Origin: Heloderma charlesbogerti
Lineage: Eukaryota > Chordata > Lepidosauria > Squamata > Helodermatidae
Length of the DNA: 64,000 bases
Reading direction: 5' to 3'
Assembly: GCA_026122225.1 (NCBI GenBank)
Contig: JANEZZ010002240.1
Coordinates: 868,001 to 932,000, forward strand
In this document: in pieces, positions 22,009 to 32,792 of the stretch
How the letters are laid out: each line of letters opens with the position of its first letter
How positions within the stretch are numbered: position 1 is the stretch's first letter
Notes under the pieces: model-generated
Seen by the model: only the letters and a program-made list of their open reading frames with translations
Database searches by the model: none
What the model was told of the DNA's origin: nothing
Made by a program: the position numbers and the translations under genes

Positions 22009-22844
22009 ACCCTAAGATGGTGCAATAGGATCCCAGGTAGGCCTATTTGGAATATTTGGTCCCTGTTTTGTTTTGTTTTGTTTTTTGGACTAGGGGTCAA
22101 TAGATCTGTCAATCTTGCTCTCACCAAGATTATCAGTTTTTGAGGGCAAGCTCATTCCATCCTGTCTCCACAGAAGCATGCTTTAAAAGCAAAACAAAAC
22201 ACCTGAATGGAAATATGCACACATTTTTCATTATGTTTCATATTTTGTTTTGCTTTTAAAGCATCACACGTTTGGAAAGACATAGATTTCTGATTGCAAA
22301 TTGCTTGAAAGTTTGAGATGGATGAATTTGATAAATCCATTAAAAAAACAAAAACAAAACCTTGTGAATTGCTCACCCATTCCTATTTTGGACTATGCCC
22401 ATCTTGAGATAGAAGAAGGCATATGCAGTAAGCATCCAAAACATGGTGCCGGAGGTGGGGGTGGTAGCTTTTAAGCAACTATCGACATAACCAGAATGAT
22501 GCACAGCAAGTAGTTAACAAATAAGCTGTGAGCAAATGATGAATACTTCTGTGGGGAGAAAAAAAAATCAGCAGGTTGACGACAGCCCTGAAGAGGTAAG
22601 AAGTGAAATGCTCTCAAAGAATGATCAGCCCACTTAATAATAGTACGTCTTATCCTTTCTCTGCATGTATTCTAATTGTCCATCCCCAGGATGCCTTTTC
22701 CTGCTTTGAACACTGCAATTTGGAATACCTTTTTCTTTTGTATGTTTCTTAAGATTTTTTAAAAGCGGGGATGGTTAGAAAGACTAACTACAGAGTATTA
22801 AAAATATATATTTCAAGCTAAACATTTCGGCTTCCACCTTCATC
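22009..22844. other. Unique DNA, no gene seen
   Basis: AT-rich sequence with T/G runs. No gene found. Confidence 0.4.
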
Positions 22845-22916
22845 AGTAGCTGTGCTGTTAAATGGGTAGGATTGGCAGTTAAGTTTGATTCCCAGCATCT
22901 CCAGGGAGGCCTGGAA
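22845..22916 (+). mobile_element. tRNA-SINE fragment next to family B element
   Basis: 'aagtttgattcccagcatct' followed by 'ccagggaggcctgga' matches the box B and body of the SINE at 5172-5325. It stops at the family B element, which probably interrupted it. Confidence 0.55.
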
Positions 22917-24272
22917 TAGGGATGTATGAGAAATGTGTTTCAGTTCATTTTTTATCCGTATTTTACCCAGTTTGTATGTAGGGATGGCAGAGAATTCTGC
23001 CATGGATCTCGGTGAGGCCGAATGCCAGTGCATTTGACCCCCTGAACTCCGTGGCAGAACGGCCTGCCCCCCCCACGGATCCCCCCGAGGATGAGACTTA
23101 CCTGGGGCAGATCTTCCGGGTGGCGGTGGCTCTGGCGGCAGCTTTGGCTTTGGCGGTGGCAGCTGCGGCAGCTGGTCTTCCGACCAGCTGCCACCGCCAC
23201 CATTTCCAGTGTTAAAAAAAAAGGAAAAAAAAGACGTGATAGGCTACATAAAGATTTACGTAGCCTATCATGGCTAGGTTAAAAAAAACAACAATGACGT
23301 GATAGGCTACATAAATCTTTACGTAGCCTATCACGTCTGACTTTAAAAAAAACACACGCACGTACGCAAATGGCGACGGCTACGGCCGCCGCCATTTGCA
23401 TTCCTTAGTTTGGCCTGTCTTAGTCTACGTAAATATTTATGTAGACTAAGACGGCAAAAATAAGGGGGAACGCAAATAATGTTCGCTACGCTATTTGCGT
23501 TCCCCTTATTTTCGCTGTCTTAGTCTATGTAAATATTTACGTAGACTAAGACGGGCCAAAATAAGGAATGCAAATGGCGGCGGCCGTAGCCGCCACCATT
23601 GGAGTACGCTTTTTTTTGTTTGTTTAAAGTCAGATGTGATAGATTTATGTAGCCTATCACGGCTGACTACAGGGACGCAAATGGCGGTGGCTACGGCCGC
23701 CACCATTTGCGTCCCTGCTAGCCTGGTGGAGCTGGCTGGCGGCTCCACGGAATCCACGTCGAGCGGAGCCGGCCGGCCAGGATTCTGGGGGGGAGGCACT
23801 CCCCCCCTCCCCTCTGGTGAGGATTCCGGTGGGAGGGACGGAGGGCCTCCCCCCCCAGCGGAACCTGGTGGATCCAGGTAAGGCCAATTTCGTACATTCC
23901 TATTTGTATGTTCCGAACTGAACATGAACTCAGATGCAATCTGTGGTCGAAGTTTGTTTGTACATCTCTGAGCTTGCAAAGTGATTCATGGACCAAAATG
24001 CATTTGGCAGCATGTGTACATTAAAAATATGCATAAAATACTGGAAAAATGCACACAAATACACTTTGATCAACGGGATGAGAATGTGTATATTTCAAAA
24101 ATGCACACAATTGAAATGTACATTTGGAAAAAGATGCATGAAAAAATATGCACAGATTTTCATGTGAAAAGAAAATAAACACGCTCACAATCTGATACAG
24201 ACTCAAGTCAGAATGCGCTTCAAGGTGGAATTTGGAGAACTTGCACAAGTTTTGCTGATTCGCACATCCCTA
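22917..24272 (+). mobile_element. Family B MITE split by a family A element
   Basis: Tips TAGGGATGTATGAG (22917) and CGCACATCCCTA (24272). Own sequence is 22917-22978 plus 23911-24272. Matches 48394-48767 throughout, so the family A insertion can be removed cleanly by comparison. Confidence 0.87.
22979..23902 (+). mobile_element. Family A element, 924 bp, complete; type example
   Basis: Tips TAGGGATGGCAG and CATTCCTA. Perfect duplication TTTGTATG at 22971-22978 and 23903-23910. Order: left tip; hairpin of 'tctgccatggat' with 'ctccgtggcaga'; reverse-strand donor ACTTACCTG at 23096-23104; GGTCTTCCGACC hairpin; TGATAGGCTACATAAA hairpins (two); GCAAATGGCGACGGC hairpin; TTAGTCTACGTAAAT hairpin; central GGGGAACGCAAATA palindrome; mirrored TTAGTCTA, GGCGGC and TGATAG hairpins; a GGGACGCAAATGGCGG hairpin; two GGAGG..CCTCC units; forward donor CCAGGTAAGG at 23875-23884; right tip. 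Non-coding. Confidence 0.97.
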
Positions 24273-25565
24273 GTGAGGTTAGGAAGCTCTGCCTCTAACA
24301 GAGAATTCTCAGCATCCTCGGCATGCTACAGTTCCCAGAATTATTTGGGAGAAGCCATGATGGTTGAACTGCTTTAAAATGGATATAAAGCTTTCGTGCA
24401 AATATGCTATCAGGATTCATGCACACTTTAATGAGGGGACATGCCAAATTTCCAGTTTGCCAATGAGTGATGCACAGGATCAGCTTCAGGTTTTGAGGGT
24501 CCTTTGGTCAAGATGCCTTCAGTACCTCCCTCCCTGAGTAGACCTACCACCTTACCCCTCTTGCCACTGCCTATTTCCTTGCCCATGCCTTATGGACTGA
24601 ATCCATACCACTGTCCAGATGCCAGACGGAGATCAAGGCAAATGGAGGCTGCTTTCCCTTCTCCTTGCTCTTATCACTACTCACACACTTTGAGAGGACA
24701 GGTTGGATGGAAGGAACAGCAAGAAGGAGGAGGAGGATCAGAGACAGGGTCAGCAGTTGTCACCCTGCTGGTGTGGGAGCTTCGGCATGTGCTCAAAAGG
24801 GCCCACCTGACACTAGCCCTGCTTGACATATTATCACACCACTCACAGTTTCAAACAGCCACTGCTTGTAAGAGAATAATTTGACCGAACCCTGTACTTG
24901 AAATTGCTTCCCCCTCTCTCCACCACCACCTGGTACCATATTATGCCATTGGAGAGAGTTAATAGATGTAGCACTTGACAGAGGAAGTGACAGGAGTGAA
25001 GGTTGGATCAGGACTTGCTTGAGGTTAGAAGTGGCTCGTGCTAACAAGCTCTCTGACAACCATGGTCCATCATTCAGAAAAGCGAGCCACAGAGGTCACT
25101 TCCTACTAAACTCTTTAAAGCAGGGACTTCATAACATGCTGACTTAGTTAACATGGTGGCACCTTTGCTAACGCTTGGCACAAAGGGGGAATTGTTCTCT
25201 CTCTTCTGATGCTTTCAGTTGTCACTCCAATATGTTTCCTGGAAAACACTTTCAGCACTGGATCAGCCAAGCTGTAGTAGTTAGCTGCACGGGAGCCGTA
25301 AGGAGCGGGCACCATCCACCTTTGTTGGAAAATATGTACACATTTTCTGAATGGAAAAATTCATAATGTCAGCATCCATGGAAACTGTCAAGGTGTCCAG
25401 ATTCCAGATGTTTTTAATTGTATCTCCTTGTCATGTGTACAGCTTTGTAAACATGACAAGATGCAAAGAATTCAGCAAAGCTTGACAAGAAACCTCCCCT
25501 TATTTTTTCAGTCTAAACAGAAGGAATATGTATTCATCAGTACTGGATTATTTAATAAAACTATG
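24273..25565. other. Unique DNA, with an old MITE at 24312-24380
   Basis: 'cagttcccagaattatttggg' at about 24340 is the core of a common short hAT-like MITE in squamates. The rest has no gene or repeat that I can name. Confidence 0.45.
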
Positions 25566-25602
25566 GTGTGTGTGTGTGTGTGTGTGTGCATGTGTGTGTG
25601 GA
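25566..25602. repeat. (GT)n microsatellite
   Basis: Interrupted GT run within 'ctatggtgtgtgtg..gtgtgtgtgg'. Confidence 0.95.
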
Positions 25603-25689
25603 GGGGGGATTGTATTAAGGTTGGACTGTGAAGAAGCATAGATGTCACTTTCTTTTCTCCTCCTGGGAATGAATTTTAAGAAAGTGACA

Positions 25690-25770
25690 GAGCAATCTTA
25701 TACATATCTACTCAGAAGTCAATCACATTGAGTTCAATGGGGCTTATTCTCATGTAAATCTTTGCAGCCT
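25690..25770. mobile_element. Short palindromic MITE, AATCCTATACA type
   Basis: 'agcaatcttatacatatctactcagaag' pairs with 'aatggggcttattctcatgtaa'. Related to 3362-3437. Confidence 0.65.
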
Positions 25771-26917
25771 GATTCAACATTTTAAAATATCTTCCCCTCC
25801 ATTACACTGACATTCAGTGCTTGATTTAATGTATTTATTGTCCTCAGAGGAACCAAGGACTCCATAAAATAATAAAAAAAGAGCCCCACTGGAGCAGACC
25901 AAAGGTCTGAATCAACAAAACTTGAGCTTGCTTAAGTTCTCCATATTCTATCTCATTCCAATTCAAGTCTGTATCTATCAGACGGTGAGTGTAGGGATGG
26001 TGTAGGAGTCTGAAAAAGGGGTGGAGTCTGAAGGATTCTCTCCTGTCCAGCCTCCCAGACCCCACTCGCTGAGCCCTGGGGTGCTGACAGACCCTGCCGC
26101 TAAGTGCCCTGGAGCTCAGCGAGTGGCTCCGAGCGCCACGGTACCCCAATCCTTTGCTGTGAGAGATGTGAGAGTGTTGGGGGTTGGCCATGCATGGACC
26201 CATCCTGCATCTGCCAGCTGTCAAGGAAGCCCTTGATAACCAGCACGGGGAGGAAAGGCCTTAGTGGCACCCCAGCATTCTCTCCCTGGCCTCCTTGAGA
26301 GAAGACAAGGGCGAGAGCACTGGGGGATGGCCAGGCTTGGTGTGGGACCCATTGGTGTGAAAACAGAGGTGTTCCTCTTTTCATCCATGAAACATTGGAG
26401 GGTATGTCATGAAATGTACAATAGGAGGAGGAGAGGAAGATATAGACAAATGGAATTCTTGGCAGTATGTTGGTGATGAGACACCCACATGAACGGTGTG
26501 ATGTCAATGCTTCATTCTCATGCCTACAAGGTCTCAGGAGAAACACACATGATGGGCAAAGTGCAGAAGTCAACTGTCTATCACCTGATACAACCTCATG
26601 TTTCCAAAGCATTTGAAAGGGCACCAGAGTCCTGTGGGGACCCACCCTATCGTCCATTCTAACAAAATGCATTTCATTGCCACTTCCCCCTTGCAGCGCC
26701 TACCCCAGATTGTCTTTGCCTGACGTTGATCAAAGGAATTGCCTGCCATGCATCTTGTAATACTGACAGCTCTGAAAATATAAAACAGGAAGACTCTTTT
26801 GTGTTCAGGCTACACCTTGGGGAATTATGAGGTGGGACACTCAGCTTCAGGAGGAGCAAACAAGGATTAGTGCCTTGCAGGAGGCATTTGACACTGTTCT
26901 AAGAAGACTAGGCATGG

Positions 26918-26922
<5 letters not shown>
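25771..26922. other. Unassigned DNA
   Basis: Includes a moderately GC-rich piece (about 25980-26350) with overlapping frames on both strands; the longest is 190 codons on the minus strand, 26100-26672. No domain or exon structure recognised. Confidence 0.4.

Positions 26923-26982
<60 letters not shown>
26923..26982. repeat. Compound (TC)n(AC)n microsatellite
   Basis: About 14 TC units followed by about 16 AC units. Confidence 0.98.
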
Positions 26983-26988
<6 letters not shown>

Positions 26989-27138
26989 CTGGAGTCCCAC
27001 ATATTTCTTTGAAGTGAACACACCCCTTTTCTCTTCTGTACCTCAAGACTGCTACTCAAATGGCTTATAAGGTTTCACCAGACTTGGATCATACACTTGC
27101 AAGTCACCATAATGTCTAGACACTTGTGTCCTCCCAAA

Positions 27139-27139
<1 letters not shown>

Positions 27140-27174
<35 letters not shown>
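27140..27174. repeat. (GTT)n microsatellite
   Basis: Uninterrupted TTG/GTT units. Confidence 0.97.
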
Positions 27175-27176
<2 letters not shown>

Positions 27177-27856
27177 TTAAACAGATTCATTATAGAAACT
27201 GAACTTGGTGGCTTTTCTGCACTTGTGACATATACAACAGCATTTCTAAGAAAGGCTGGGGGTGGGGGAGCTCTTTCATCTGATTCCTCAAGGCAGAGCA
27301 CAATTAATTACCCCACATGGTCCCCATGCTCTGAGTTTGTTGGAACCATTTGTTTGGTAGCGGCTGCTCTTTGCATTTCTCTGGTGTGTTTTGCTGTAGC
27401 AGCTTGTTCCTGCTGCAGCTGTTATAGATCCTCCAAGCAACCTTTCATCACCCAGGTTTTCCCTCACACTTCCTGTGAATGAAAGCTGTGTGGCATGGTG
27501 CAAATGACCTAGTATATATTTTCTGGATCGATGTAAGAAAACTAAACTGTCAGACCACTGATGGCTCCAGCCTTCTGCCTTATGGCATTAAAGACTGCTC
27601 ATAGAGAGCAAGTCTGCCTGAAAACAATTTAGATGAAAATACTCTGGACCTTTGAGGGAAGATTTCAGACTATATCTTTCCATGTACTTTATGACCTCGT
27701 AATTTTTGTTCTGTTTTTGCCCACTGACAGATTATTTTAAGGGTAAAGGTTCTGTGTTTCCTTGCTATTTCCCTTTCTTTTTTTTAATTAAACTCAAAGA
27801 CCATTGGGCTTTGGACCTTCACCTTTTGTTCAGTGTTGTTAAAGCTCTCTTTTCCC

Positions 27857-27881
27857 TCTCCTCCTCCTCCTCCTCCTCCCA
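27857..27881. repeat. (TCC)n microsatellite
   Basis: TCCTCC units within a pyrimidine tract. Confidence 0.9.
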
Positions 27882-28096
27882 TTCTCCCAGCTACAAAGAC
27901 ATTTCCAATGTGCTTCTTACCCAAATCTACAGACATCCAAGGCACTTCCCAGATTTCAAAGAATGAAGACTCAGAGACTCCCAGTGTAAAACTCACAATA
28001 CATTGCTCACAATGCAGTCCAGGGTGAGGTGGAAAAGTCCACTGAGATCAATTATCTTAAGCATGCTTAACTGTGCAGTAGACTGAGGTTATCTTA

Positions 28097-28098
<2 letters not shown>

Positions 28099-28132
<34 letters not shown>
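28099..28132. repeat. (TA)n microsatellite at the CR1 3' end
   Basis: About 17 TA units directly abutting the 3' terminus of the minus-strand CR1 LINE. Confidence 0.97.
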
Positions 28133-28134
<2 letters not shown>

Positions 28135-29185
28135 CATAGAATAGTAGTGTTGGAAGGGGCCTACAAGGTCATTGAGTCCAACCCCCTGCTCAGTGCAGGA
28201 ATCCAAGTCAGAGCATCCTTGACAGATGGCTGTCCAGCCTCATCTTGAATGCCTCCAGTGTGGGAGAGCCCACTACCTCCCTAGGGAATTGGTTCCATTG
28301 TCGTATTGCTCTAACAGTCAGGAAGTTTTTCCTGAAGTTCAGCTGGAATCTGGCTTCCTGTAACTTGAGCCCATGATTCCGTGTCCTGCACTCTGGGATG
28401 ATCGAGAAGAGATCCTGGCCTTCCTCTCTGGGACAACCTTTCAAATACTTGAAGAGCGCTATCCTATCTCCCCTCAGTCTTCTCTTCTCAAGGCCAAACA
28501 CTCCCAGTTCTTTCAGTCTCTCTTCATAGGGCTTTGTTTCTAGTCCCCTGATCATCTTTGTTGCCCTCCTCTCAACCTTCTCCAGTTTGTCTGCACCCTT
28601 CTTAAAGTGTGGCGCCCAGAACTGGACACAGTACTTCAGATGAGGCCTAACCAGTGCTGAGTAGAGGGGAACTAGTACTTCCCGGGATTTGGAAGCTATG
28701 CTTCTATTAAAGCAGCCCAAAAGAGCATTTGCCTTTTTTGCAACCACACACCCACATCACATTGTTGGCTCATATTCAGCTTGTGATCGACAACAATTCC
28801 AAGATCCTTCTCAATTGTAGTGTTGTTGAGCCACGTATCCCCCATCTTGTAACTGTGCACTTAGTTTCTTTTTCCTAGGTGCAGAACTTGGCATTTATCC
28901 CTATTAAATGTCATTCTGTTGTTTTCTGCCCAGCACTCCAGTCTATCCAGATCACTTTGAATTTTGTTTCTGTCTTCCAAAGTACTAGCTATCCCGCACA
29001 ATTTTGTGTCATCTGCAAATTTGATCAGCATTCCCTGCACCTCCTCCTCCAAGTCATTAATAAAAATGTTGAAGAGCACTGTGCCCAGGACTGAGCCCTG
29101 CAGTACCCCACTTGTTACCTCTCCCCAGTTTGAGAAGGTCCCATTGATAAGCACTCTTTGAGTCCGATTCTGTAGCCAACTGTGG

Positions 29186-30156
29186 TAGGGATGGCGGAGA
29201 ATTTCTCCCCGAAACTTCGGGGGGCCGAGCGCCAACGCGTTCGGCCCCCCGAACAAGTTTCGGTGAGAAATCCTCCGCCCCCCCGCCCCCCGCCCCCCCC
29301 CCGGGCCGGGACTTACCTTCCCTGAATGTCCCTCCTGGCGGCGGGTCCGGCTGGTGGTTCGTCCGGTGTTCGAGCGGGGCGGGAGCGGCAGCCGGTCTTT
29401 CGACCGGCTGCCGCCCCCGCCATTGCAATGAAAGAAAAAAAAACAAACACGTCCCCTGATAGGCTACGTGACGATTCACGTAGCCTATCACGGCTAGATT
29501 TGCCAAGTCAGCTGTGATAGGCTACGTGAATCGTCACGTAGCCTATCCCGGGTGACTTAAAAAAAAAAAAAAAGTGTGTACGGATAATGGCGGCCCCGAT
29601 AGGGAGCCGCCATTCCCGTTCCTTATTTGGTGGCTGTCGTCTACGTAAATGTTTACGTAGACTACGGCGAAAATAAGGGCAACGCAAATAGCGTTGCCCT
29701 TATTTTCGCCGTAGTCTACGTAAACATTTACGTAGACGACAGCCACTAAATAAGGAACGCGAATGGCGGCTCCCTATGGGGGCCGCCATTTGCGTACGCG
29801 CTTTTTTTTTTTTTTTTAAGTCACCCGTGATAGGCTACGTGACGATTCACGTAGCCTATCATGGCTGACTTTGCAGATCTAGCCGTGATAGGCTACGTGA
29901 ATCATCACGTAGCTTATCAGGGGGCGTTTTGTTTTTTTTTACTTTCGCGTTCGTGGCCGGGCGAGGCGACGCGCCTCCTCCCCGGCCTGAATTTCGGCTG
30001 GGCGAGGCGGGAAGCCTCCTCCCTGGCCTGAATTTCGGCTGGGCGAGGCGGGAAGCCTCCCCCCCCCGGCCTGAACTTCGCGGGGGGAGCAGCGAAGCGC
30101 TCCCCCCCACCGCGAACGGCCTTCGACGACAGGTAAGCGACTTTCGTCCACCCCCA
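29186..30156 (+). mobile_element. Family A element, 971 bp, inserted in the CR1 LINE
   Basis: Left tip TAGGGATGGCGG, right tip decayed (CACCCCCA). The CR1 target sequence 'aactgtgg' precedes it (29178-29185) and 'atgtgg' follows (30157-30162), a decayed 8-bp duplication, and the CR1 protein reads on across the junctions. The copy is rich in intact CpG, so it is probably young or protected. The middle, about 29455-29925, is a near-perfect palindrome of about 235-bp arms, built from GATAGGCTACGTGACGAT-type hairpins, GGCGGC hairpins and TCTACGTAAAT hairpins, with the centre near 29684. The left tip hairpin (about 29200-29268) and a GCCGGTCTTTCGACCGGC hairpin (29391-29408) lie outside it. Donors ACTTACCTT (left, reverse strand) and CAGGTAAGCG (right, forward strand). 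Confidence 0.95.
29959..30082 (+). repeat. 41-bp tandem repeat in family A right arm (three units)
   Basis: Units start GGGCGAGGCG at 29959, 30000 and 30041, with a CCTCCTCC..GGCCTGAATTTCGGCT body. Counterpart of the 40-bp units at 287-428. Confidence 0.85.
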
Positions 30157-30885
30157 ATGTGGATCCACCAGATCATTGTTTCATCTAGCCCACTTTGAGC
30201 AAGTTTGCTCATCAGGATATCATGGGGCACTTTGTCGAAAGCTTTGCTGAAGTCAAGGTATATGATGTCTACAGCATTCCCATGGTCCACAAGGGAGGTT
30301 ACTTGATCAAAAAAATGAGATCAGATTTGTCTGGCAGGATTTGTTCTTGACAAATCCATGTTGACTTCGAGTAATCACTGCATTGTTTTCAAGGTGCTTA
30401 CAGTTGGATTGCTTTATCATCTGCTCCAGAATTTTCCCAGGGATTGATGTCAGACTGACTGGTCTGTAGTTCCCAGGTTCCTCCTCTTTACCCTTTTTGA
30501 AGATAGGGACAAGATTAGCCCTCCTCCAGTCATCTGGCACTTCAGCCATCCTCCATGATTGCTCAAAGAGAATAGACAGTGGTTCTGAGAGTTCTCCTGC
30601 CAGTTTCTTTATTACTCTAGGATGCAGTTCATCTGGCCCGGGAGATTTGAACTGATTCAAAGTAATTAGGTTTTCCTTGACCATATGCCTATCGATTTCA
30701 AGCTGCAATCATGCCCCTTCAGCCTGTAGCCAGGGAGATTCATAGACCCTCTTTTGGGAGAAGACTGAGCCAAAGTAGGAATTGAGCATCTCTGCTTTTT
30801 CTTTGTCATCTGTTACCATTTTGCCATCCTTATTTAATAGCTGAACAACCATTTCTTTCCTCTGTCTGCTCATATATATATATGA

Positions 30886-32629
30886 GGGCCTGTTGGATTG
30901 TGTGGATCTCCCTCTCTGCAGATAGAGAGGGAGGTCCACCAAAGGAGACCTTTTCAGTGCCATGGTGGAAAGCTCTACCACCATTGCTGTAGCACCTATG
31001 GTGCTTCACAGGTGCAGGGGCCAAAAGTACTTCCTGGGGCTGTGTCAAGGGTGCATCAGGGAAGGCCTTGTGTCATAGCCCAGCACTGAGAATTGTCAGC
31101 AGCCACAGCTCCAAGGAGGACTCTGAACCAGTCCCTGTGTTATGGAGAGCCTTCAACCATGGATCCCACACCCTATTCATCAAATCCCAAGGAACTATTG
31201 CTGTTGTCTGACTCCAGTAAGTGGATCTCGGACTCTTCCAGTGAACAGGAAATTCCTGTGGAGCATTCACCAATTGGATCCTTACCCCCCAGACTCTCAT
31301 CCTTCAGGAGAAGCCAAGAACTGCAATAAAAAAATGGGTTTCTAAACATTTAAAAGTCAGATGCCATACTTGACAGGAAAAGCTCCCAGAAAGACTCTTC
31401 TGGCCAGGTCATTAAGCCTCAGCCATTGCTCCAGGCCAGCCCTGGGGTAACTTGTTTCTGATGTTAGCTCTAGGATTGCTAGCCATGGTCCTGAATCCAG
31501 GCCAAGAACCTCTGGCCAGTACCTGCAGTACTGTCCAGGGTCCTGAACCTGCTCCATTCCAGATCTGCACCAGTTAGCCACCTTACCTTGTGCCATCTTG
31601 CCTGAACCGTCCCCTTATGGGAGTGACAGAATCTCCACTAGAGGACACTTTGAATCCACTAGATTTAAATCCCTCTCATTCCCCTGACATGGCCCCAGAA
31701 AGGCTGAAAAAGTACTTATTTCCTTTCCCATTCATGTCAAAGGGAGGGAAAGTCTTTTAAAAAGCTAAATGGGTGGGGGGCATGGTGAATTCCCCTTCCC
31801 CACTTTCTGTGCTGGATGGTATGAACCAATAGGGCTTAGGAAGTACCTGAAATGTAACACGTGTAACTGAAATGAATGGCATATTCTTTCCATATACCCC
31901 AACCTGCATTTGCATCCCCACCCTTTGTTTTCTCCCCTTGGCCAAATTTTAGATTGCACACCCCTCATGCCAGGGAGCCATCTTCCTGTATTTTTTAAAA
32001 CACCATGCATAACATGTTTTTTCTTTTTAAATCTACCTTCAAACAAACACTTGAAACTGTTCCTCAAAATTATTTCTTTATTGCCTGATCATAAATGGAA
32101 ATTAGATACTTTTGAGTTCATGATCTCTTCCCCCCCCCCCCGTATGGTAAGGTTTGCTGTGTTCTGCCTTATTAGTCTCCAAACCTCTTCCACGGGGTAG
32201 ATTTGTAGCACACTTTATGTAAGGCCTCACATTGCGCGCAGCCCCTTTGGCACAAATGCCATACACAGATGTGTACATAGCTGCTAGAATGAATCTCTTT
32301 CACATGGAAGCCTGGAGTGATTGTTATTGTTAAGAGTCTTAATGTGCATAGCAAAGATGTGAGCATTGCTCGGGGGGAAGAGACTCACATGCTAAATGTA
32401 TCTGGCTTATTTTTTTCTGGCTGCGATGCCTCTCTCCATCTCCCAAATATCCCCTTAGAACATTAGTCACGGAAATGGGTTTTAGCAGGAAAGCTGATCT
32501 CAAGAGCTTGAAAAGTACTTTGTGTTAAGAAATTATTATTATTGTTATTTGAAAGAAAGAGAGTAGAGTTGAAATAGCTCAGATATTAATTCTTGTTACT
32601 TCTCCATAGTTTCAGACAGGAATGTTTAT
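30886..32629. other. Unassigned DNA, no gene seen
   Basis: Starts just beyond the CR1 5' truncation point. The region near 31100-31600 holds short serine/proline-rich frames on both strands without recognisable domains. The rest is AT-rich. Confidence 0.4.
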
Positions 32630-32722
32630 AGCCCTACCTGGTGATGCTGGGGATTGAACCTGGGATTTTCTGCAGCTAAACATGTGCTTGGCTGCTGATC
32701 AACAGCCCCTCACTCAATAGGA
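32630..32722 (-). mobile_element. tRNA-derived SINE fragment
   Basis: On the minus strand: a box A-like TGGCTGTTGATCAGC region and box B-like CCCAGGTTCAATCCCCAGC (about 32646-32664). Same family as 5172-5325. Confidence 0.6.
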
Positions 32723-32743
32723 TGGAATGAACTAGGGATTGGA

Positions 32744-32748
<5 letters not shown>

Positions 32749-32789
<41 letters not shown>
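32749..32789. repeat. (GA)n microsatellite
   Basis: About 20 AG units. Confidence 0.97.

Positions 32790-32792
<3 letters not shown>

Larger units (their letters stand above)
28133..30885 (-). mobile_element. CR1 LINE, 5'-truncated, split by a family A element
   Basis: Encodes the reverse-transcriptase protein of a CR1-clade non-LTR retrotransposon, read right to left. About 30850-30709: LLNKDGKMVTDDKEKAE, the linker before the RT. 30708-30307: SPGPDELHPRVIKKLAGEL, VPIFKKG and YRPVSLTS, RT motifs 0-2. 30290-30157: IIYLDFSKAFDKVPHDIL, RT motif A. Then the insertion 29186-30156. 29185-28861: GVLQGSVLGTVLFNIFINDL (the second residue after GSVLG is T, usually P) and KFADDTKL, which carries the catalytic ADD. 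28747-28208: the C-terminal region with RPHLKYCVQFWAPH and the cysteine-poor tail. The 3' end 'gttggaaggggcctacaaggtc' and 'cataga' repeat is typical of CR1. ORF1 and the endonuclease part of ORF2 are missing. Frames are broken, so the copy is dead. Confidence 0.95.

Noticed and set aside
26100..26672. 190-codon minus-strand open frame
   Set aside because: No domain recognised, and overlapping plus-strand frames of similar length show the region is simply poor in stops.
30709..30984. Separate coding exon upstream of the CR1 RT
   Set aside because: LLNKDGKMVTDDKEKAE is the known CR1 linker just before the RT domain, so it belongs to the LINE. The residues before about 30885 are unrelated flank.
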